NCBI RefSeq assembly: GCF_000145615.1
Contig: NC_014410.1
Location: 540,001 to 604,000, forward strand
Direction of reading: 5' to 3'
From: Thermoanaerobacterium thermosaccharolyticum DSM 571
Lineage (GTDB): Bacteria; Bacillota; Thermoanaerobacteria; Thermoanaerobacterales; Thermoanaerobacteraceae
Length of the DNA stretch: 64,000 nt
Both the position numbers and the translations under genes were made by a program. Shown here piece after piece: positions 1 through 10,100 of the stretch; position 1 is the stretch's first letter; each line of letters starts with the position of its first letter. The notes beneath the pieces are model-generated. The model saw only the letters and a program-made list of their open reading frames with translations, did not search any database and was not told the origin of the DNA.

Positions 1-2133
<2,133 letters not shown>

Positions 2134-2175
2134 AGCATTGTGCAGTATTCAAAGTTCATTAAAAAAAGCATATAG

Positions 2176-2349
2176 CGAAAAATATTATCACCGTTCACAA
2201 ATTGTGTTTTCTATATACTAACGGCTCACTACGTTAGTTCGGCTAAAGCCGTCTATGCGTTGTGACGGCTTTTAACGCCTCACTGCACTGCGTTCGCCGA
2301 GTATATAACGAAAACGCAATTAATAGTTCACTTGTGATAATATTTTTCG
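2176..2349. repeat. Long imperfect palindrome in the 23S-5S spacer
   Basis: The outer arms 2176-2191 (CGAAAAATATTATCAC) and 2334-2349 (GTGATAATATTTTTCG) are perfect 16-bp complements. Pairing continues inward imperfectly, for example GTGTTTTC..TATATACT against its near complement. The centre holds smaller hairpins such as CTAACG..CGTTAG at 2218-2237, and two similar segments (CTCACTACGTTAGTTCGGC and CTCACTGCACTGCGTTCGCC). No tRNA or reading frame is visible in the 276-bp spacer. It may be a precursor-processing structure or a small palindromic repeat that inserted in the spacer. Confidence 0.7.
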
Positions 2350-2409
2350 AAAAAAGTATTTATTAGATAAGATTTTTCGAAAGATGTAAAAGGACAAATG
2401 AACAAAAGA

Positions 2410-2567
2410 TTTCCGGTGGCAATAGCGGAGGTTAAAAACCCGTTCCCATTCCGAACACGGTCCCAAATCGGGGTCCCCCGAAAAGCCGCAAGACTTTTTG
2501 GGGTGATAGTGAAGCCCTCCAGCGCCGATGGTACTGATTACTCGGGAGAGTAGGTCGCTGCCGGTAA
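2410..2567 (+). rRNA. rrf: 5S ribosomal RNA with internal expansion
   Basis: The conserved 5S parts are present in order: the 5' helix I strand (TCCGGTGGC), the TAGCGGAGG block, CCCGTTCCCATTCCGAACACGG, AAGCCCTCCAGCGCCGATGGTACT, and GGGAGAGTAGGTCGCTGCCGG closing helix I. The total of about 158 nt compares with about 117 nt for ordinary bacterial 5S. The excess lies in one place, between the CCGAACACGG and AAGCCCTCC blocks. A strong terminator follows directly. The ends are estimated from helix I pairing. Confidence 0.95.
2461..2507 (+). other. Expansion segment inside 5S rRNA
   Basis: Ordinary 5S rRNAs have about 5 nt between the CCGAACACGG and AAGCCCTCC blocks; here there are 51, so about 46 nt are extra. 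The insert contains a 10-bp hairpin: 2476-2485 (CCCCGAAAAG) pairs with 2494-2503 (CTTTTTGGGG), including one G-T pair, around an 8-nt loop. Expanded 5S rRNAs have been reported for some Thermoanaerobacterales and other clostridia. The exact insertion boundary is ambiguous by a few bases. Confidence 0.85.
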
Positions 2568-2576
2568 AAATTTATA

Positions 2577-2615
2577 AAAGAGGTAGTCTGTTTTAAATGG
2601 ACTATCTCTTTTTTG
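2577..2615 (+). terminator. rrn operon terminator
   Basis: A 10-bp stem (AGAGGTAGTC at 2579-2588 against GACTATCTCT at 2600-2609, one G-T pair) is followed by a run of six T. It sits ten bases after the 5S gene and fits an intrinsic terminator of the rRNA operon. Confidence 0.9.
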
Positions 2616-2715
2616 TTTATAATTTTTATAAGCAATAAAATAATAGACACATATATTGTATAAAAGAGTTATAATGATAATTAAAGATTATATATTTTAT
2701 GGTGATGAAATGATT

Positions 2716-4074
2716 ATGAAAATTAAAGAAGACTTTGTAAATAAGATGAGATTTCTGTTAAAAGATGATTTCGAGAAGTTTATGATGGAATATGAAAAAG
2801 AGCCTTATAGGGGACTTAGAGTCAATACGCTAAAGATTTCTGTTGATGAGTTTTTAAGGATTTCTCCATTTAGATTGATATCTGTACCATGGTGTGATAC
2901 AGGATTTTACTATGATCAAAATGATAAACCAGGAAAGCATTATTACCACGATGCTGGTTTATTTTATATTCAGGAACCGAGCGCTATGGCGGTAGTAGAA
3001 GCATTGAATCCTGTGCCAGGGGATATCGTATTAGATTTAAGTGCGGCGCCAGGAGGTAAATCTACACACATAGCTTCAAAGCTCAATGGGGAAGGCTTAT
3101 TAGTATCAAATGAGATTAATTCCAAGAGAGTAAAAGTTCTTGCAGAAAACATTGAAAGGATTGGTATAAGAAATGCTGTTATTTTAAATGAGTCACCAGA
3201 AAAACTTGAAAAGACATTTAAAGATTATTTTGATAAAATACTTGTTGATGCCCCATGTTCTGGCGAAGGAATGTTCAGAAAAGATGAAACGGCAAGAGAT
3301 GAATGGTCTTTGGAAAATGTGTTAAGCTGTGCCTATCGCCAGAAAAAGATATTGGATAGTGCATCATGCATGTTAAAGCCTGGCGGAATAATGGTATATT
3401 CAACGTGTACATTTTCTCCGGAAGAAAATGAAGGTGTAATCGACCATTTTCTAAAAAATCACAGCGACTTTGAATTAATAGAAATTTATAAGCATGAGGG
3501 ATTTGATAATGGACATTCAGAATGGGTCAATGGGTGCAGTGACTTAAGAAAATGTGTAAGGCTTTGGCCACACTTATTAAAAGGTGAAGGTCATTTTATA
3601 GCTAAACTCAGAAAAAATGGCATCTATGATAAGAGCAGCAATAGCAAAGTAAAATTTAAACAAAGAAAGGGCTTTGTTGACAAACTTTTTTACGATTTTA
3701 TTGACAATTATCTCAATATAGATGTGGAAAAATTGAATTTACAAAAGATAGGTGATCATGTTTATCATATTCCTGAAGAAACGATGGACTTATCTGGAAT
3801 AAAAGTGTATAGATGTGGATTTGATCTGGGACAGTTAAAAAAAGGAAGGTTTGAGCCATCTCATTGGCTGGCAATGGCTTTAAAAAAAGATGAGACCAAG
3901 AGAATTTATAATTTGAGAGCTAATGAAATAGAATCATATATTCATGGTGAAACATTAAATATCGATATCGATGATGGATGGATACTTCTTTTAATTGATG
4001 GCTATTCAATTGGTTGGGGAAGAGCAGTTAAAGGAGTATTAAAAAACTATTATCCTAAAGGCTTAAGAAAATAA
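2716..4074 (+). CDS. RsmF/NSUN-type RNA cytosine-C5 methyltransferase
   Basis: The protein should transfer a methyl group from S-adenosylmethionine to C5 of a cytosine in rRNA (or tRNA). The SAM-binding motif I is VLDLSAAPGGKSTHIA near residue 105. The two cysteines of the m5C family are both present: motif IV DAPCSGEGMF near 178 and motif VI STCTFSPEENEG near 229. The C-terminal 150 residues match the RsmF-like extension seen in Firmicutes, which ends in a PUA-like module. The start is placed at 2716 because GGTGATG at 2701 is well spaced from it; ATG codons at 2710 and further upstream (2656, 2674) are in frame but badly placed. It stands alone between two terminators. The exact target base cannot be read from sequence. 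Confidence 0.93.
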   Translation: MKIKEDFVNKMRFLLKDDFEKFMMEYEKEPYRGLRVNTLKISVDEFLRISPFRLISVPWCDTGFYYDQNDKPGKHYYHDAGLFYIQEPSAMAVVEALNPVPGDIVLDLSAAPGGKSTHIASKLNGEGLLVSNEINSKRVKVLAENIERIGIRNAVILNESPEKLEKTFKDYFDKILVDAPCSGEGMFRKDETARDEWSLENVLSCAYRQKKILDSASCMLKPGGIMVYSTCTFSPEENEGVIDHFLKNHSDFELIEIYKHEGFDNGHSEWVNGCSDLRKCVRLWPHLLKGEGHFIAKLRKNGIYDKSSNSKVKFKQRKGFVDKLFYDFIDNYLNIDVEKLNLQKIGDHVYHIPEETMDLSGIKVYRCGFDLGQLKKGRFEPSHWLAMALKKDETKRIYNLRANEIESYIHGETLNIDIDDGWILLLIDGYSIGWGRAVKGVLKNYYPKGLRK

Positions 4075-4085
4075 AATAAATTTTT

Positions 4086-4121
4086 AAAACAAGGTACATA
4101 ATAATATTTACCTTGTTTTTA
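4086..4121 (+). terminator. Terminator after the methyltransferase gene
   Basis: An 11-bp perfect stem (AAAACAAGGTA at 4086-4096 and TACCTTGTTTT at 4109-4119) ends in a T run. Confidence 0.85.
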
Positions 4122-4192
4122 TTTTTATGAGAAAAAAATAATAGGAAATTGGGAATAATAATTTTGTCACTATATTTTGGGATAAAGGAGAT

Positions 4193-7100
4193 GTGTTTTT
4201 CTTGGAGTTTACTACATTTGTACATATATTAATAGGAGCTTTATTGATATTATTTTTGTTAATGATTTTCAATAGGTATTTAAAAAAGAATAATTATGAA
4301 GAAAGGGATTTACATGATGTTTTGCTGAATCATGATGAACTAATGAAACATGCTCAAGATTTAGCGCAGAACCATTATGTAATGAAAGACACTAAGCTAA
4401 ATTATATGCTTATACCACGTATGAACAAAAGCTATAGCTACATAAAATCTGTTTACAGAAACATTAACATGGCTGGAGAAACACAATCAATATCACAAGA
4501 TGCTGAATGGCTTTTAGATAATTTCTATATCATTGAAGAACAGGTAAAAGAGATTAGAAAAAGCCTATCGAAAGGTTATTATTCAGGGCTTCCAGGACTT
4601 AAAAACAGCATATTAAAAGGTTACCCAAGGGTATATGCTATTGCGTTGGAACTAGTGTCACATACAGACGGAAGAATTGATGAGGATACAATCGTAGATT
4701 TCATTAATGCTTACCAGTCGAAGTCGCTTTTGTCAAGTGGTGAACTGTGGGCACTGGGCTTGATGATAAGAATTGCATTGATTGAAAATATTAAGAGAAG
4801 CTCAGAAAAAATAGTTATTACACAGAAACAGTGGAATAAAGCCGATGAAGTTGCAAATATCATATTTGCAAATAAGAACATGACGTTTGATGATGTTAAA
4901 AAATTAATACACGATAAAGTGCTGACTGTAGGAAGAATACCTACATCCTTTTTTGAGAGATTGCTGCAAAGAATAAGGATGGAAGGTGATGATTCAACAA
5001 TACTAGTACAATATATAGATAGAATTCTCCAAGAATACGATACGAATATATCCGATATAGTCGAGCTAGACCATCAAATATTAGCTGCAAGACAGGTGGC
5101 AATCGGCAATGCTATAACCAGCCTTAAATATGTTTCAACATTAGATTGGGCGCAGATATTCGAAAAGCTTAGCAACGTAGAGCAGATATTGAGGCAGGAT
5201 CCTGACGGTACATATGAGATGATGGATTTTGAATCGCGGGATTATTACAGACATGAAATTGAAGAGATAGCGAAAAGATACAATACGTCAGAGACATATG
5301 TTGCCAGAAAAGCTTTGGAGTGTGCAAAGGAGGTATTAAATGACAACAACAAGCCAGGATACATAAATCATGTAGGATTTTATATAATAGGCAAGGGTAG
5401 AAGCATATTAGAAAGCAAAATAGGACATAAGAAAAACAATTTGAAATTAAATCGTATCGTAAAAAAACACATAGCCGTCTTTTATATATCATCTATCATT
5501 GCATTGACAATATTGATTGCAGCTGCTTTGTCAGTTCTTTTAATCATGAAAGGTGCAAATGTCGCTTATGCTGCTACTATAGCAGCTATATCTATAATAC
5601 CTGTAAGCGAGATTGTTGTACAGGCAGTTAATTGGGTGATAATACATGTTAAAAAGCCTACAATAATACCAAAGATAGAACTTAAAAACGGTATACCTGA
5701 AGAATCTGCGACTATGGTAATTATACCAACACTGCTAACAAGCGTTAAAAGGGTTAAAGAGTTATTGTCGCAGTTGGAAGTAATATATATATCAAATAAA
5801 GAAGATAATCTTTACTTTGCTGTTGTTGGAGACTTTAAAGATACTAAAAAAGAAAAATTAGATGACGATGAGGAGATAATAAACAGTGCTCTTCAAGGCA
5901 TAAGAGAGCTTAACGAAAAATACTCCAAAGGGAAAGATATATTTTTCTATTTCCATAGAAAGCGAGTATTTTGCGAAATGCAAAATGCGTATATGGGCTG
6001 GGAAAGAAAAAGAGGTGCCATAATCGAGTTTAATGAACTTTTAAATGGTTCAAAAGAGACAAGTTTCTACATAAAAAGTGTAAATGTTGAAGATTTGCCA
6101 AGTATAAAATACGTCATTACACTTGATGCAGATACAAATTTAATAATGGATACTGCTAAAAAACTTATTGGGACAATGATGCATCCACTTAATAAAGCAG
6201 TGATTGACAGAGAAAGAAATATAGTAGTTGAAGGATATGGACTTCTTCAACCGAGGATTGGGGTGGACATTGTCTCTTCCAGTTCGTCTATTTTTTCTAC
6301 GATATTCGCAGGATATGGCGGTATTGATCCTTATACGACTGCAGTTTCTGATGTTTATCAGGATCTCTTTGGAGAAGGCATTTTTACAGGGAAAGGAATA
6401 TACGATGTTGCGGTATTTAGAAATATTCTTAAAGATTTGATACCTGATAATTCAGTGCTAAGCCATGATTTGCTTGAAGGTTCTTTTGTGAGAACAGGGC
6501 TTGTGACAGATATTTTGTTAATTGATGGTTTTCCGTCAAAGTACAATTCGTATATGATGAGATTACATAGGTGGGTAAGAGGTGACTGGCAGCTTTTACC
6601 ATGGCTCGCAAAAAGGATTAGAACAAGAAATGGCGATTACATAGAAAATCCTTTGTCGATAATCTCAAAGTGGAAAATAATCGACAATTTGAGAAGAAGC
6701 CTTGTAGCGCCATTTACTCTGCTTCTGTTGTTTATTGGTATTTTGTTGCCAATAAACAGCATGTTAACATACTTACTGGCGCTATTAGTCATGTTTGCAC
6801 CTTTTATCGCTGGTGTGATTGATATATTGGTAGGAAAGATTAGATCAAGGTCAAACAACCGCGACAATTTACTTACAAACAGCATTAAAAATACATTTTA
6901 TACAGGCGCACTGCAGTTTGCGTTTTTGCCATATCAAAGTTATATGATGATGGATGCGATAATTAGGACTCTATACAGAGTCTATATATCAAAGAAAAAT
7001 CTTTTAGAATGGATAACAGCGGCAGATATGGAAAGGCGGCTTAAAAATGATTTTTTGAGTTTTTTAAACAAAATGTGGATATCGATATTAGTAGGGTTCA

Positions 7101-10100
7101 TTTTTATTCTATCGAGCGCATATTTTAAACCGGGTATGCTGTATTATTCTGTAATTACAGCATTAATATGGATTGTATCGCCTTTCATTGCATATAAGAT
7201 AAGCTGTCCTATAGTAGAACACGAATCAACTTTGGAAGAATCAGATATTAAAGAGCTAAGGAGATTAGCGAGAAAAACCTGGAGGTATTTTGAGGATTTT
7301 GCAACGGAGCAGGATAATTATTTGCCTCCTGATAATTTCCAACTAGATCCTTATGCAGGAGTAGCAAGGAGGACTTCTCCAACAAATATTGGTTTGTATC
7401 TTTCATCTACAATATCAGCTAGAGATTTTGGATATATTACTACTTCTGAGATGGTAGACAGAATCGAAAAGACGGTATCCACCATAGAGAAAATGGAAAA
7501 GTGGCATGGACATCTTTACAATTGGTATAAAACAGATAGTCTAGAGCCACTTAAACCATACTATGTCTCTACAGTTGACAGCGGAAATCTTGTTGGATAT
7601 ATGATAGTACTTAAAGAAGGATTAAAAGAGGTCTTAGACAAGCCTTTAACTGAAAATTTACGGGATGGATTGTTAGACTTGATAAACATATTAAATGAAG
7701 GCGTAAAAAACAAAAAAATAAAATTTGAGATGCCTAACAGAGATTATACTGTCTGCGATTGGTATCAACACCTTAAGCGGCTAAAAAGTGAATTGGATGG
7801 TATAAAATTGGATGACGAGGATGGATGGTACCCAAAAACTGTAGAAACTGTCGATTCATTCATTAAAGAATTGGAAGATTTATTGCCAATTGTCAAGAAA
7901 GAAAATGAATACGAAAAATTGTTTGATTTAAATAATGATATTTCATTAAATAGTTTAAAAGTCAGTTATAAAGAAATTATAGATTCACACGCATCTATGG
8001 AGGCAGAAGAATTTATAGAGCCATATAAAAAAATTACATCTTTGATAGACAGGGTACACGATTTGATAGGCAGATTAAGCAATCTTGTTGAAAAGACAGA
8101 GTTTAGACCTTTATTTGATACAAGAAGGCAGCTTTTTTCTATAGGCTACAATATTGAAGATGAAAAATTGACAAAGTCCTATTATGATTTGTTTGCATCA
8201 GAGGCAAGGCAGGCTAGTTTTATAGCTATAGCAAAAAAAGAAATTGATGTGAAACATTGGTTTAGAATGGGAAGGATGGTAACAGTAGAAAATTATTTAA
8301 GGGGCTTAGTTTCTTGGTCAGGAACCATGTTTGAATATTTTATGCCTCTTTTGATAATGAAGAACTACAAAAATACGCTTTTAGACCAGACATATAAGTT
8401 TGTCATCATGATGCAGAAAAAATATGCCCAAAAGTATGACATACCCTGGGGGATATCTGAATCAGGTTTTTACTCTTTTGATATCAAGCTTAATTATCAG
8501 TATAAGGCGTTTGGAGTGCCTTGGATGGGCCTTAAAAGAGGACTATCCCATGACATTGTGATAGCACCGTATGGAACAATGCTGGCTTTGCAGATAGATC
8601 CTCAATCTGTTGTGAAAAACATAAAAAAATTAAAAGAACTGGGAATGGAAGGCAAGTATGGTTTTTACGAGGCGATTGATTTTACGCCAGAAAGGATGCC
8701 TTATGGGAAAAAATATGCTATAGTTAAAAGCTTTATGTCGCACCACCTGGGTATGAGCATGTTAGCTTTAAATAACTTCATAAATAAAAATGTGATGCAG
8801 AAAAGATTTCATTCAGATCCTTATATAAAATCAGTTGAAATATTGCTACAAGAGAGAGTACCAGATGGTACAATGCTGCTTAAAGAAGAAATAGAGGCAC
8901 AAAGGGAATTTGAAGAGCCAAAGAGGGAAGAAGTAAAGACAGTGAGAGTGATAGAGGAATTAGATAGCTTTCTTCCACAAGTCCATATTCTCTCAAATGG
9001 AGATTACTCTGTGCTTTTAACAGATAGAGGTACTGGTTACAGCAAAAAAGAAGGAACAAATATAACAAGGTGGAAAAATAGCCTGGATGAGATTCACGGA
9101 ACATTTATATTTGTGCAAAACATAAACTCAAATACTACTTGGTCTACAACGTATGCTCCATTTTATGCAAAAGATGAAAAGTACAAAGTAGTATTTAAGC
9201 AAGACATGGCCAAGTTCATAAAGAAGGTTGGTAATATTGATACTGAGACAGAGGTGATTGTTTCTCCTGAGGATAATGTGGAGATAAGGCGTGTCACATT
9301 GAAAAATCATAGTAGTAATTCAAGGACACTGGAGGTGACAAGCTATTTTGAACCAGTTTTAAGCGATATTAATGCTGATATAGCCCATCCGGCTTTTAAT
9401 AAGTTGTTTATAAAAACAGAGATTTTGCTTGACAGTGATATGATAGTTGCTAACAGAAGACCTAGAGATTTGGGAAAATCATCTTTGTGGGCTGCTCACG
9501 CTGTTTCTGTTGAAGGCGGTGAGACAATAGGTGATACACAGTTTGAGACAGACAGAACAAAGTTTATAGGTAGAGGCAGGACTCTTAGGAATCCCAGGGC
9601 TCTTGTAGCAGACAGACCATTATCGAATTCAGACGGTCCTGTCCTTGATCCTGTCATGTCTTTGAGAAAAAGAATAAAATTGGAACCAAATCAGACAGCT
9701 AAAGTAATTTTCATTACTGCTGTGGCAGAATCGAAATCTGAGGTTGTAAAACTGGCAAACAAGTATAAAAATGCCGGAGCTACCGAAAGGGCATTTGAAA
9801 TGTCAGTATCCCGCGGTAAAGTGGAGTTAGACTATCTCAACTTAAAGTCAGACGAGTTAGGTCTTTTTCAGCAGATGCTGCCCCACATAATATATTTAAG
9901 TCCTGTTAGGATGAAAAAGGCAGATTACTTATTGAAAAATAGAAAAGGCCAGTCTGGACTGTGGGCGTACGGTATATCTGGCGATATTCCAATAGTGCTT
10001 TTAGAAATCAGCAAAAAAGAGGAGATACCAATATTGAAGCAACTGCTGAAGGCTCATGAGTATTGGAGGATGAAAGGATTATATGTAGATTTGGTGATTT

